Shown in pieces: positions 40,450 to 50,819 of a stretch of 64,000 bases of DNA. The notes beneath the pieces are model-generated. The model worked only from the letters and a program-made list of their open reading frames with translations, was not told the origin of the DNA and did not search any database. The stretch is from Symbiodinium natans (Eukaryota; Sar; Dinophyceae; Suessiales; Symbiodiniaceae). Position 1 is the stretch's first letter. Each line of letters starts with the position of its first letter. The translations under genes were made by a program, and so were the position numbers. The DNA lies in NCBI GenBank assembly GCA_905221605.1, contig CAJNDS010002218.1, forward strand, positions 66,001 through 130,000. The letters are read 5' to 3'.

Positions 40450-41085
40450 TTTCATATGCTTTGAAGCAAGCTTGCACGGCTTAAAAAAAGCGGGGGGGTT
40501 AGGGGGGGGCGCAGCCCCCCCCCATTTGCAAACACAATGCTTGCATGATGGGTTTCAAAAAAGCTTCACGGCTTTTAAGCAAGTTTGCACGGCTTAAAAG
40601 CGGGGGGGTTGGGGGGCAGGGGCGCAGCCCCCTTGCACGGCATGGGGGGACGACCCCCCCCCATTTGCAAACACAATGCTTGCATGATGGGTTTCAAAAA
40701 AAGTTTCATATGCTTTGAAGCAAGCTTGCACGGCTTAAAAAAAAAGCGGGGGGGTTGGGGGGGACGCAGCCCCCCCCCATTTGCAAACACAATGCCTGCA
40801 TGATGGGTTTCAAAAAAAGTTTCATATGCTTTGAAGCAAGCTTGCACGGCTAAAAAAAGGCGGGGGGGTTGGGGGGGGCGCAGCCCCCCCCATTTGCAAA
40901 CACAATGCGTGCATGATGGGTTTCAAAAAAAGTTTCATATGCTTTGAAGCAAGCTTGCACGGCTTAAAAAAAGCGGGGGGGTTGGGGGGGGCGCAGCCCC
41001 CCCCATTTGCAAACACAATGCTTGCATGATGGGTTTCAAAAAAAAATTCATATGCTTTGAAGCAAGCTTTGCACGGCTTCGCGCA
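40450..41085. repeat. About 113-bp tandem repeat, six copies
   Basis: Units start TTTCATATGCTTTGAAGC at 40450, 40704, 40820, 40933 and 41046, plus a truncated one near 40575. Each holds a run GCGGGGGGGTTGGGG then GCGCAGCCCCCCC, which can fold back on itself, and GCAAACACAATGCTTGCATG. Confidence 0.93.
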
Positions 41086-41235
41086 GATTTCTGCTGATGG
41101 ACTAAATGCCCCGTGAACCATGCAGCCGAGACTGTAGGTCTGACAACGTGAAGCAGTTGTGCCAGACCCCCCAACCTTATAGCCCCCCCCCCCCGTTACC
41201 CCCCCCCCGTTATTGGGGGGGCGGGGGGTCCTTGA

Positions 41236-41330
<95 letters not shown>

Positions 41331-41398
41331 ACTACTACTACTACTACTACTAACTACTACTACTACTACTACTACACTACTACTACTTACTACTACTA

Positions 41399-41456
<58 letters not shown>

Positions 41457-41462
41457 ACTACC
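41236..41462. repeat. CTA trinucleotide microsatellite
   Basis: About 70 units with a few single-base shifts. Confidence 0.97.
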
Positions 41463-42095
41463 AGAAGTAGCAGTAGCAGTGGTAGTATTGCTACTACTGC
41501 TACTCGTCGTAGTACTAGTCGTCGTCCTCGTCATCGTCGTACAGTACGGTACAGTACAGTATTGTGTCCTATAGTCTAGTATAGTCTAGTATACTATACT
41601 ACTATACTCTAGTAGAGTATACTACATATATATATATATATATATATATTTATCTTATATAAACTATATATATTCTAGATACTTGTGTATATGTATATAT
41701 ATAGACATACGCAGAGTAAATTACTATAATATACATATATATATTATATATATATATATATGATGTACTATATATATATATATATTATGCTCTATATATA
41801 CTATGTATATTTATATTTTTGGTTTGTTATCTGTACTATGTATACCAGATATACTATATCTACTATATATATATACTGTATGTACTGTATCTCCTATATA
41901 TCATATTTATACATACTATAAGTGCTATATATATATATATATATATACTATGTAGACTATATATCGAGTATATATATATATACATACCATATATTTCTTA
42001 CATGTATGTCGTCCATGAAATAAGTACCTATATATATATATATGTATATCTAGTCATATATATATATATTAACGTATATATATATATATACATTA
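41463..42095. repeat. Degenerate TAC/TAG and TA-rich tract
   Basis: TACTGC/GTAGTA words and short palindromes (AGTATACT) pass into long TATATA runs. Confidence 0.85.
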
Positions 42096-42139
42096 GCGGG
42101 TTTAGGGTTCAGGGGTTCAAGGCTTCGGGGTTCAGGGTT

Positions 42140-42715
42140 TAAATTGCTGGGCTGGGCCCCCTGCCTGGGACTGGATCTCGCCGGAAACCTTTTGCCTGAA
42201 CCCTGCCTGAAAAGCAGGTCTTGGCCTGAGGCCCCTTGCTGGGAGGCCCTTTGAAGCAAGGGATCCAGATCCCCAACCAGGACGCAGCATCACAAGGGCG
42301 AAGGCGGCAGCCAGCCCCAAGCCCAAACCTTTGGGTTTTTGGCATTTTAAAAAAACTCACAAGGCCACCACGCCTCCAACAAGGCCTTCCAGATGCAGCA
42401 TCAGCTAAAGCGAAGGCAGCAGCAAGCCGCCCATCCCAACCTTGGACTTCAGGCGCGAAGGCAGCCAGCCCAATCCCAAACCTCTGACTTTTTGGCCCTC
42501 CCAGAAGCCCTCGAATGATGGACAGCTAAGCCCAACAGCAGCATCAGCATGGCGAAAGCCCAAACCTCTGATTTCACGCCTTTCCAAGCAAGTTTTCCAA
42601 ATCCCCGCCCAACACGCAGCATCCCCGAGGGCGAAGGCGGGAGCCAACCCAAGCCCAAACCTCTGACTTTTTGGCTCTCCCAGCAGCCCTCGACTGATAG
42701 ACATCTCCCTTGCAA
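42140..42715. repeat. About 100-bp diverged tandem repeat
   Basis: Four copies share GCGAAGGCGGCAGCCA, CCCAAACCTCTGACTTTTTGG and CCAGAAGCCCTCGA (42300, 42450, 42550, 42630). A related piece lies at 63150-63225. Frames are open on both strands. Confidence 0.75.
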
Positions 42716-42939
42716 TGCCTAGGAGCTGCGAGCTTCAGGGTAGTTGATCTGCATCGATGCCGAGCTTCTGAACCCGACCAATGGACAAGAGAAAAATAAC
42801 AAAAGCACGATCAGAGTTCAAAAGAACCCTAAACCCGTAGAGGTTAAGGCGAGGGTGGAGAGCCCGCGGGGGTGGGCTTATGCAAATCGGGGCGCGCGCC
42901 TGGGTGCTTTCAGCACCAGCGCGCCCACTCATTGAGACA

Positions 42940-43225
42940 CCCCAAACCCTAAACCCCAGACCCAAAACCCTAAAAACCCTAAAAACCCCAAAAACCCTAA
43001 ACCCTAAAAACCCTCTAAACCCTAAAAACCCTCTAAACCCTGAACCCTGAACCCTAAACCCTAAACCCTAAACCCTAAGCCCAAGTCTCCACGATCAGAA
43101 AAGCAACACTAAACCCTCACCCCTCAACCCTAAACCCTCAACCCTAAACCCTCAACCCTAAACCCTAAACCCAAGTCTATCAGAAAAGCAACACTAAACC
43201 CTAGACCCTAAACCCGAAACCCTAA
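42940..43225. repeat. CCCTAAA array, irregular
   Basis: Mixed CCCTAAA, CCCTAAAAA and CCCTCAA units; CCAAGTCT...ATCAGAAAAGCAACAC occurs twice (about 43081 and 43171). Confidence 0.85.
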
Positions 43226-43237
43226 ACCCCCCCCCGC

Positions 43238-43313
43238 CTCGTCGCTTGGCTCATCAGACCGCGCCTCACTTCGCACGAGGCTCCTGGTCTGCAGCGCATG
43301 CCTGGGTTGGGCC
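43238..43313 (-). CDS. Exon candidate, charged
   Basis: Acceptor TTTTCAAG|G, then AQPRHALQTRSLVRSEAR and SDEPSDE; GC donor (GCGGGG). Confidence 0.58.
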
Positions 43314-43447
43314 CTTGAAAACCCTCGGAAAAGAGTCCTTCAGGCCCTCCAAACGAGGGTAAGGATTAGGGTTTAGGGTTTAGGGTTTAGGGTTTAGGGT
43401 TTAGGTTTTCGGGGTTATAGGGCTTGAGGGCTCTTAGGAAGATACAC

Positions 43448-43534
43448 ACAGCGCATCCCAAAGGGCTCCCGAGCTGCAGGGCGCAAGCGCCCTCGCGACA
43501 CTCGTCGTCAGCCTCGAGTTGGCAGAGCACGTAG
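43448..43534 (-). CDS. Exon, Cys-rich
   Basis: Acceptor GGCCTCAG|C, then YVLCQLEADDECREGAC and ALQLGSPLGCA; GT donor (GTGTATC). Five Cys residues. Confidence 0.62.
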
Positions 43535-43566
43535 CTGAGGCCGGAGCAAAGCAAAAATCCTCGGCT

Positions 43567-43735
43567 GACTTCTGAACCCCTAAACCCTAAACCCTAAACC
43601 CTAAACCCTAAACCCTAAACCCTAAACCCTAAACCCTAAACCCTAAACCCTAACCCTAAACCCTAAACCCTAAACCCTAAACCCTAAACCCTAAACCCCT
43701 CCTAAAGGTTTAACTTTTAAGCTCCTTCTGGTAGC
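43567..43735. repeat. Repeat copy split by a CCCTAAA array
   Basis: CTGACTTCTGAACCCCT is followed by about 16 CCCTAAA units (43578-43696), then CCTCCTAAAGGTTTAACTTT. The same sequence without the array is at 43838-43875. Confidence 0.85.
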
Positions 43736-43837
43736 CCTAAACCCTAAACCCACAAATCCTTGGAGTCCCACTTTGATTTGGGGGTTGGGGTCTAGGGTTC
43801 TGGGGTTTAGGGTTTAGGATTAGGGTTTCTGGGCTGA

Positions 43838-44040
43838 CTTCTGAACCCCTCCTAAAGGTTTAACTTTCAGGCTTCTTTTTGTAGTTTCTACAACTTAGTT
43901 GCTGAGTTCACAGGGCCCAAAAAGTGTACACTTTCATTTCTATAGGGCAGTATAGTATCCCAAAAAGTGTAAAGTGTGCTCACTCAGCTACTAAGACAGA
44001 AACAAACCCAAAAGGTTAAAGTCCTAAGAACCAGCCAGAA
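43838..44040. mobile_element. TIR element carrying the uninterrupted copy
   Basis: Starts CTGACTTCTGAACCCCTCC. GTTTCTACAACTTAGTTGCTG (43886) is matched in inverted form by CAGCTACTAAGACAGAAAC (43984). AAAAAGTGTACACTTT and AAAAAGTGTAAAGTGT lie inside. Confidence 0.65.
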
Positions 44041-44089
44041 TAAAGACAGAATTCTCCACATCAGCGCGTGCTGGTTTGGAGGCCTTGGT

Positions 44090-44245
44090 TTAGGGTTTAG
44101 AGTTTAGGGTTCGGGGTTTAGGGTTTAGGGTTTCGGGTTTCGGGTTTCGGGTTTAGGGTTTAGGGTTTCGGGTTTAGGGTTTACCCTAAACCCCAAACCC
44201 CAAACCCCAAACCCTAAACCCTAAACCCTAAACCCTAAACCCTAA
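44090..44245. repeat. Head-to-head TTTAGGG/CCCTAAA junction
   Basis: TTTAGGG and TTTCGGG units run to 44183 and switch directly to CCCTAAA/CCCCAAA. A near-perfect inverted repeat with no spacer. Confidence 0.92.
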
Positions 44246-44423
44246 ACCCTTTGTGGATTGGCTACACGCTAAGGCAGGTTAGAGCCACCAAACCCAAAAA
44301 AGGAGGCAAAAGGATGCTACTGGTAGCAGCCAAGAGGCTAGTAGTACCTTTTGAGTGGAAGAGTAAGTGATGGTCCGGCCACTTCGAGCCAAGCGCTGCG
44401 CAGTGCAAGTGGATCAAGGAACA

Positions 44424-44555
44424 GGGTTTAGGGTTTAGGGTTTAGGGTTTAGGGTTTAGGGTTTAGGGTTTAGGGTTTAGGGTTTAGGCTTTAGGGTTTA
44501 GGGTTTAGGGTTTAGGGTTTGGGGTTTAGGGTTTAGGTTTTAGGCTTTAAGCTGT
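44424..44555. repeat. TTTAGGG array
   Basis: About 17 units. Confidence 0.92.
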
Positions 44556-45540
44556 GAATCCCAATCCCCGACAGGGCTGTCAATCCCAAATCCCCGACGG
44601 GTTCAGGGTCTAGGGTTCAGGGTTTAGGGTTTAGGGTTCAGAGTTCAGAGTTTAGAGTTTAGGGTTTAGGGCCTATAATCCTGAAGCCCTAAACCTTGAG
44701 AAGACTTAAACCCTTCAACCTGAAGCTCTCAAAGGCTTAGGAACTCACCAAGGCCCAAACAATTTAGGGCTTCGGGTTTAGGGTACCCCAACTTCCGGTC
44801 CAGGGGGTCTTGTAGCGGCGCACGAGGAGGGTGACGCTGGGGGTGATGGGCTTGTGCCTAAGCCCGGACCCCTGAACCCTAAACCCTACCACCTAAACTC
44901 GTTCTTCAGAATTGTCATTGCTGGTGAGGTCGGGTGAAAGCCCTAAACCCTAAACCCTAAACCCTAACCCCTAAACCCTAAACCCTAAACCCTAAACCAT
45001 GGAGGCTTTAACTGCGGCGGTATTCATGGCTTGGGTTCGGGTGCAGGCATATGGGGCCGGGGAGTCGGGGATTGTGGGGGTGTCTAAGCTTCTATAGGGA
45101 TAATTAAGCCGAATTGAGGTTACTTTCCGGGGGGGAACCTGGGGGGGAGGCCTAAACCCTAAACCCTAAACCCTGGTGAGGGGTCTTATGTTTCAGAAGC
45201 TTCAGAACAGAGGGCTTTTCGCGACGGCTTTTAGGCGTTTGGCCTAGGGGCTGCAGGGCTTGACTGTCTTCGCGCACCCTAAACCCTAAACCCTCAACCC
45301 CAAACCCCAAACCCTAAACCCGAAACCCTAAACCCCAAAGCCCTAAACCCCAACCCCCCCCCCCCCCCCCAAAAAAAAAAAAAAAAAAAACCCAAGACTT
45401 CAACCTTCTCGGCTTCGGCTCCGAAACCCCTAAAGACCCTAAAACCCTAGAGACCCTAAAACCCTCAACCCCAATCCCAAACCTGAACCCTAAACCCTCA
45501 ACCCTAAACCCTAAACCCTAAAACCCTATACCCTAAACCC
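44556..45540. other. Islands and short arrays, no supported gene
   Basis: Non-repeat pieces (44575-44600, 44680-44870, 45005-45145, 45180-45275) show no frame with good junctions. A 14-C run plus a 19-A run lies at 45356-45391. Confidence 0.4.
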
Positions 45541-45544
45541 TAAA

Positions 45545-45606
45545 CTCTAGAGGCTGGCGGCTCGAGCTCTCTTCATCGTGTGTAGAGGCCATGTCGCTCG
45601 TGTGCG
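45545..45606 (-). CDS. Coding-like island, possible start exon
   Basis: Reads MASTHDEESSSRQPLE on the minus strand. Upstream context not decisive. Confidence 0.35.
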
Positions 45607-45769
45607 GAGGCCCTCTACCGAGCGGTGCTCTACCGTTCACCCACACCCTCTAAAACTATTTGTGCCCTTAGAGTTTAGGTTTTAGGGTTTGGGATTTAGT
45701 GTTTAGGGTTCGGGGTGAAACTTACGAATTCTTGGCAAAGTCTAGACCCAAGACCTTGAACCTAATCCC

Positions 45770-46160
45770 TAAACCCTAAACCCTAAACCCTAAACCCTAA
45801 ACCCTAAACCCTAAACCCTAAACCCTAAACCCTAAACCTTTTCTAGGGAATGAGGGGCTACTCTGGCTCCTAGATGTTGAAAGGCAGCGTTGCTCTGCTG
45901 CCCACGGCGCTCTTGCTTCTCACGGGGCCAAGACGGCTGATCAAGCAGCACTGTATAGGGTTTAGGGTTTAGGGTTTAGGGTTTAGGGTTTAGGGTTTAG
46001 GGTTTAGGGTTTAGGTTTTAAGGTTTAGGGTTTAGGATGTAGGGTTAGGGCTTAGGGTTTAGGGTTTATGGGTTAGGGTTTAGGGTTTAGGGTGTAGGGC
46101 TTAGGGTTTAGGGTGTAGGGTTTAGGGTTTAGGGTTTAGGGCTAGGGTTTAGGGTTTAAG
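45770..46160. repeat. CCCTAAA array, island, TTTAGGG array
   Basis: CCCTAAA to 45838; a T1-like fragment (GGGGCTACTCTGGCTCCTAG) at 45856; TTTAGGG from 45957 to 46158. Confidence 0.88.
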
Positions 46161-46480
46161 TGTGTGGAGAGGTGATATCTGACGCAGTCGACTGAGTGAA
46201 CTGTCGTGAGATCTTCTTGTCAAGGTTGCCCAGCAGTCTGAAGCCTAAACCCAAAACGGTTTAGGGTTCAGGGTTTAGGGTTCAGGGTTTAGATCCTTGC
46301 CCAGAAAAGCGGGAAGACGGGTACTACCGAGAATCCTTGCCCTCTCCGAAGCCCACAACCTTCTGCCTACCAAGTCTTGAAGCATAAAACCCTCCTTGTA
46401 TATCCCGATTTTGACCCCAAACCCCCCAAACCCTAAGCCCCACGCCCTAAACCCTAAACCCTGAACCTTAAACCCTCAAC

Positions 46481-46562
46481 CCTGAGCGCGCTCGTGTTTC
46501 TTCCTCCATGACACTTTGTGGCTCATGGAGTCGTCAAATGCAAGCAGGGGGTCCGCGAAGGC
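46481..46562 (-). CDS. Exon, 82 nt
   Basis: Acceptor ATGGAAG|GCC, then AFADPLLAFDDSMSHK and VSWRKKHERAQ; GT donor (GTTGAG). Phase 0 fits the previous exon if that ends at 46972. Confidence 0.6.
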
Positions 46563-46971
46563 CTTCCATACCAGACCCCGCGATGAACTCCTCTTAAAAC
46601 TTCTAGGACGGCCCTTAAAACCCTCGAACAAATATTCGTACATATGATCCTCTTAAACCCTAAGCCCTAAACCCTACACCCTAAACCTTCAACCCAATAA
46701 GGAAACTATAAACATCTCCCAGGGGCCTACCTAGACTTATAACAGTAGGAGCAACCTCCGGCGCAAGCAAAAGACTAGATGACACAGACCGCTGCACGAG
46801 GGCTCTTTAGAAACGTCAGGAAACCCTAAACCCTAAACCCTAAACCCTAGACCCTAAACCCTAAACCCTAAACCCAGAAGGGCCCCCCCCAAAAGCGCGC
46901 CGCAGTTGCTCCGGCGGACTCTGTCTGCCTCTTTACAGCGGATTCAACCCGCAAGACCAACGGCACCGCGC

Positions 46972-47018
46972 CGGCAGCATTTCCTTGTTCAGGCTGCGGC
47001 TCCGGGCCGTGTCATACC
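46972..47018 (-). CDS. Exon downstream of a TIR-element intron
   Basis: Reads YDTARSRSLNKEMLP after acceptor GTCCCCAG; GC donor (GCGCGG), or a GT donor at 46957. Two leading bases complete the codon started by 47193-47214. Confidence 0.62.
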
Positions 47019-47192
47019 CTGGGGACCAAATGAACCCTACAAGGGTTTAGGGTTTAGGGTTTAGGGTTTAGGGTTTAGGGTTTAGGGTTTAGGGTTTAGG
47101 GTTCAGGATTAGTTCATGTACCCTAATAGGGGTTATCGTAGTATAGGGTACCTGACCCCAAGGTTCAGGTTCATTTGGTCTCCAGGGTACTC
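47015..47192 (-). mobile_element. TIR element with a TTTAGGG array, forming an intron (47019-47192)
   Basis: Plus-strand ends are ACCCTGGGGACCAAATGAACC (47015) and GGTTCATTTGGTCTCCAGGGT (47168). Between them are nine TTTAGGG units (47041-47103) and a TACCCTAATAGGGG hairpin. The inverted repeat itself supplies the AG acceptor; the donor would be GA (GAGTAC). Confidence 0.75.
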
Positions 47193-47214
47193 GCTGCATC
47201 TTGTGGCGGCTCAT
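47193..47214 (-). CDS. Candidate first exon
   Basis: ATG at 47214 preceded in sense by a pyrimidine tract (CCCTCCCTCTCTCTC), then MSRHKMQ and one base that joins in frame to YDTARS. The tract could serve spliced-leader trans-splicing (inference). Confidence 0.45.
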
Positions 47215-47392
47215 GAGAGAGAGGGAGGGTTGTTCCATGCTAGGCTAGGGTTAGGGTTTAGGGTTTAGGGTTTAAGGTTTAGGGTTTAGGGTTTAGGGAT
47301 TAGGGTTTAGGGTTTAGGGTATAAGGTCCCTTAGTTCATATAACATCCTGGAAGAAGGTAACCTGCTAAACGGGCACCTGGTTGAGAAGAAC

Positions 47393-47462
47393 CCCAGATC
47401 ATCCTCCCGCTCTTGCTTCAGGGTCTCCTCCGCTCTTTGGCGAAGGCTTGACTCCCTCCGCT
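47393..47462 (-). CDS. Exon: coiled coil
   Basis: Reads RRESSLRQRAEETLKQER and EDDLG between acceptor GCTGTAAG and a GT donor (GTTCTTC). Confidence 0.62.
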
Positions 47463-47519
47463 CTTACAGCGTCGAAGTCCTGGCCCCTGAACCCTAAACC
47501 CCCAAACCCTAAACCCTAA

Positions 47520-47594
47520 ACCCCTAACCCCTAAACCCTAAACCCTAAACCCTAAACCCTAAACCCTAAACCCTAAACCCTAAACCCTAAACCC
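47520..47594. repeat. CCCTAAA array
   Basis: About 10 units. Confidence 0.92.
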
Positions 47595-47619
47595 GATAAA
47601 GCCCCTAAACCCCCAGCGC

Positions 47620-47699
47620 CTCCATCAGAACAAGGCTCGTGCACTCCTCTGCCACGAGGGGCGCGACATGGGTCATGTCCAACTCCCGGTGCCAGTCTC
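47620..47699 (-). CDS. Exon, 80 nt
   Basis: Acceptor CTTTAAAG, then DWHRELDMTHVAPLVAEE and CTSLVLME; GC donor (GCGCTG). CCCTAAA left and TTTAGGG right. Confidence 0.68.
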
Positions 47700-47717
47700 C
47701 TTTAAAGGACAGCTCAT

Positions 47718-47842
47718 TTAGGGTTTAGGGTTTAGGGTTTAGGGTTTAGGGTTTCGGGTTTAGGGTTTAGGGTTTAGGGTTTAGGGTTTAGGGTTTAGGG
47801 TTTAGGGTTTAGGGTTTAGGGTTCAGGGTTCAGGGTTTAGGG
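47718..47842. repeat. TTTAGGG array
   Basis: About 17 units. Confidence 0.92.
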
Positions 47843-48831
47843 AGGTGGGTAGCTACCGTTGCTGTATGCCTCCTGTCGACAGTTTCGTGTGTCGTGCTTA
47901 TAGGGCTTACGACAGCCTATACTAGGATGGCCATGAAAACCCTCTGTAGACATCTTCCTGAACAGGACCCTCTTCCCCCACAGTAAGGGACAATGTACAA
48001 TGTCCCAAGCTCCTACTGTGGACCAAATCCCTAAACCCTAAAGACCCTAAATCCTAACACCCTAAACCCTATAAATCCTAAACCTAACAAACCAAACCCT
48101 ATAAACCCTAAACACTATAAACCTATAAGTTTAGGGTTTAGGGTTTAGGGTTTAGGGTTTAGGGTTTAGGGTTGAGGGTTTAGGGTTTAGGGTTTAGGGT
48201 TTAGGGTTTGGGGTTTAGGGTTCAGGGTTGGTCGTGCTTGTAAGGCTCGGGGATAGGGTTTACAGAAGCCTCTCTGATAAGGCAGCCTCGTCAACCTGAA
48301 AAACACTCGAAACTGTCCGCGGGGCGTCCAAGGGATTAGGGCGACTTGTGGCCTAAAGGTTTGGAGTCAAGGGTTCAGGGTTTAGGGTATAGGGTTTAAT
48401 TAAGTTTAGGGTTCAAGGTTTGTAGGGGTTAGGGTTCCCTAAACCCTAAACCCTAAACCCTAAACCCTAGGGTTTATACGGCTTAGGGATGCGCGGTAGA
48501 CGGCTTCGGGTTAGGCAGACGCTTGGAACTTCGATTCCACAATTCAACGCTTTGGGGCGTCGATGCGATTTACGTTTAGGGTTTTAGGGTTTAGGGTTTA
48601 GGGTTTTGGGTTTAGAGTTTAGGGTTTAGGGTTTAGGGTTTTAGCGTTTGGGGTTTGGGTGTTTGGGCTTTGGGTCTTGAAGGGTTTGGGGTGGCACCCG
48701 CTTCGTGAATTTGGGAGAGACAGAAGGGGGGGGGGGGAGCAAACCGTAAAGCCTAAAGCCCTATAACCCTAAACCCTAAACCCGAAACCCTAAACCCTGA
48801 ACCCTGAACCCTAAAGCCCCCCAAGATATCC

Positions 48832-48894
48832 CGAGTCCTCTTGGAGCCCCTGCGTCGAGGTAGAAAGGACCGCAGGCCACTGCGCGAGCTTGAC
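48832..48894 (-). CDS. Exon candidate
   Basis: Acceptor TTCGAAAG|GTC, then VKLAQWPAVLSTSTQG and LQEDS. 3' end approximate. Confidence 0.52.
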
Positions 48895-48904
48895 CTTTCG
48901 AACA

Positions 48905-49195
48905 TACAGGGTTTAGGGTTTAGGGTTTAGGGTTTAGGGTCTAGGGTTTAGGGTTTAGGGTTTAGGGTTTAGGGTTTAGGGTTTAGGGTTTAGGGTTTAG
49001 GGTTTAGGGTTTAGGGTTTAGGGTTTAGGGTTTAGGGTTTAGGGTTTAGGGTTTAGGGTTTAGGGTTTAGGGTTTAGGGTTTCTGGTTTAGGGTTTAGGG
49101 TTTAGGGTTTAGGGTTTAGGGTTTAGGGTTTAGGGTTTAGGGTTTAGGGTTTAGGGTTTAGGGTTTAGGGTTTAGGGTTTAGGGTTTAGGGTTTT
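48905..49195. repeat. Long TTTAGGG array
   Basis: About 41 nearly perfect units. Confidence 0.95.
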
Positions 49196-49417
49196 AGGCT
49201 TAGGCGCTTGCTTGTGGGTTTTGGGGGCTAAGGTTGTGGGCTGTCAGCTTCCTAGGGATGAAAACATAGGGTTTAGGGTTTAGGGTTTAGGGTTTCGGGT
49301 TTAGGGTTTAGGGTTTAGGAATTAGGGTTTAGGGTTAGGGTTTAGGGGTTGGGGTTTAGGAGGTGATGGGGTTGAGGATGTGCTCAACCCTCCATCCTAG
49401 CAGTCTCAGCCCGGTGC

Positions 49418-49467
49418 CAAAAAGCACTCGACCAGGCTCCCTGGCGATCCAATCCGTGCCATTGCGC
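49418..49467 (-). CDS. Exon candidate
   Basis: Acceptor TGCCCGAG, then AMARIGSPGSLVECFL; GC donor (GCACCGG). Confidence 0.55.
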
Positions 49468-49533
49468 CTCGGGCATTCAGACAGGGCTTTCGGGCTAAAC
49501 CCTAAACTTTAGGCTCTGAACCCTAAACCCCTT

Positions 49534-49641
49534 GGTACCCCATTAACCATATAATAACAAGCACCCTTTTTCGGTTGGTAAATTTATCAGGGAACCTTGA
49601 ACCACAAAAAAGGAAAAAGGGTACCACTGGGCTACCAAAAC
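49534..49641. mobile_element. TIR element, family T4, without array
   Basis: Left TTGGTACCCCATTAACC, right AGGGTACCACTGGGCTACCAA; central CAGGGAACCTTGAACC as in the intron at 22351-22568. Confidence 0.65.
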
Positions 49642-49834
49642 CCTAAACCCGAATGGCTACGGGTGTAAATAAGGCTTCCTAAACCCTAAACTCTAAACCC
49701 TAAACCCTAAACCCTAAAGCCCTACTCATGTACGAGTTGCGACGATGGGGATTTCTGGCTCGAGGCGAATAAAGGAGCTGGATATTTGCGTTTAGGACTT
49801 CAGAGGGAGGTCGATTATTGAACCCTGACCCCTA

Positions 49835-49945
49835 AACCCTAAACCCTAAACCCTAAACCCTAAACCCTAAACCCTAAACCCTAAACCCTAAACCCTAAAC
49901 CCTAAACCCTAAACCCTAACCCTAAACCCGAAACCCTAAACCCCA
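49835..49945. repeat. CCCTAAA array
   Basis: About 15 units. Confidence 0.93.
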
Positions 49946-49970
49946 AACAAACCCTTTGTGCGCACCCTGC

Positions 49971-50021
49971 CTGGCCACCAACATGGCCTCCGAAGTCTCC
50001 ACGCAAGGCGATGGGCAGATC
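49971..50021 (-). CDS. Exon, 17 codons, Gly-rich
   Basis: Acceptor GGCAAGAG|GAT, then DLPIALRGDFGGHVGGQ; GC donor (GCAGGGT). Phase 0 fits 50637-50734. Confidence 0.6.
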
Positions 50022-50059
50022 CTCTTGCCTTAATCCCTGTTCCCCTAGTCAAAAAAGGT

Positions 50060-50165
50060 TTAGGGTTTAGGGTTTAGGGTTTAGGGTTTAGGGTTTAGGG
50101 TTTAGGCGGTTTAGGGTTTAGGGTTTAGGGCTTAGGGTTTAGGGTTAGGGTTTAGGGTTTAGGGT
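50060..50165. repeat. TTTAGGG array
   Basis: About 14 units. Confidence 0.92.
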
Positions 50166-50636
50166 TACAAAGCCCATAACCCAAAAAGTAAAAAGGATCC
50201 CTAACACTGATCTAGTTGCCCAGTACATTCATCGCCCGCGTGGCGAGGGCACGGCCTTGGGTGGGGTGATGCTTGGGCGTGATGTAGGCCGGAAACTCCT
50301 AAACTCCAAACTGCAAACTCCTGAATCCCTAAACCCTTTACTCCAAGGTTCTAACACAAACCTGACGAGTGAAGTTCTTCATCCCTTTCCGCGCCTAGGG
50401 CATAGCCCTCCTGAATGTTGCAGGTGCTTCGAGAGCACTTTGCGGGTTCAGGGCTGAGGGTTACCGTTGGGCTACCCGAAGCCATATAAGCCTTAAGCTC
50501 GAAATCCGAAAGCCCAAAAACTACCCCAAATCGCCCCAAACCGGTGACCCCCAAACCCCCACCCAAAGCCCCTAAACCACACTCATAAAAGCCCCGCCTA
50601 AACCGTAAAACCCTAAAACCCCTAAACCCTTGAAGC

Positions 50637-50734
50637 CAGTGAGCCTGCAGGGGTGGATGGGTCTACGGCTGCAACCAGCTCGGTCTTCAAAGCGCGCAAG
50701 CCCAGGTGGGGCGGCGAGGGAAGGTAGCGCAGGC
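50637..50734 (-). CDS. Exon, 98 nt
   Basis: Reads LRYLPSPPHLGLRALKTE and LVAAVDPSTPAGSL; acceptor AAGAAAG, GC donor (GCTTCAAG). Confidence 0.6.
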
Positions 50735-50819
50735 CTTTCTTGAAGCTTATAAGGTTTGGAGGGTGTAGAGGGATTCTATGGCTTACAGGGTTTATAGGGC
50801 TTACATGCGCTAGCATTCA

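Noticed and set aside
39388-40600. Long Tyr/Ile-rich and membrane-like open frames
   Set aside because: Produced by TATATG and TTTA microsatellites.
40241-41174. Open frames around 40.2-41.2 kb on both strands
   Set aside because: They repeat with the 113-bp tandem unit and show no coding constraint.
41106-41399. Poly-leucine open frame
   Set aside because: Translation of the CTA microsatellite.
42050-42720. Overlapping frames on both strands at 42 kb
   Set aside because: Follow the 100-bp repeat; copies differ by frameshifting indels.
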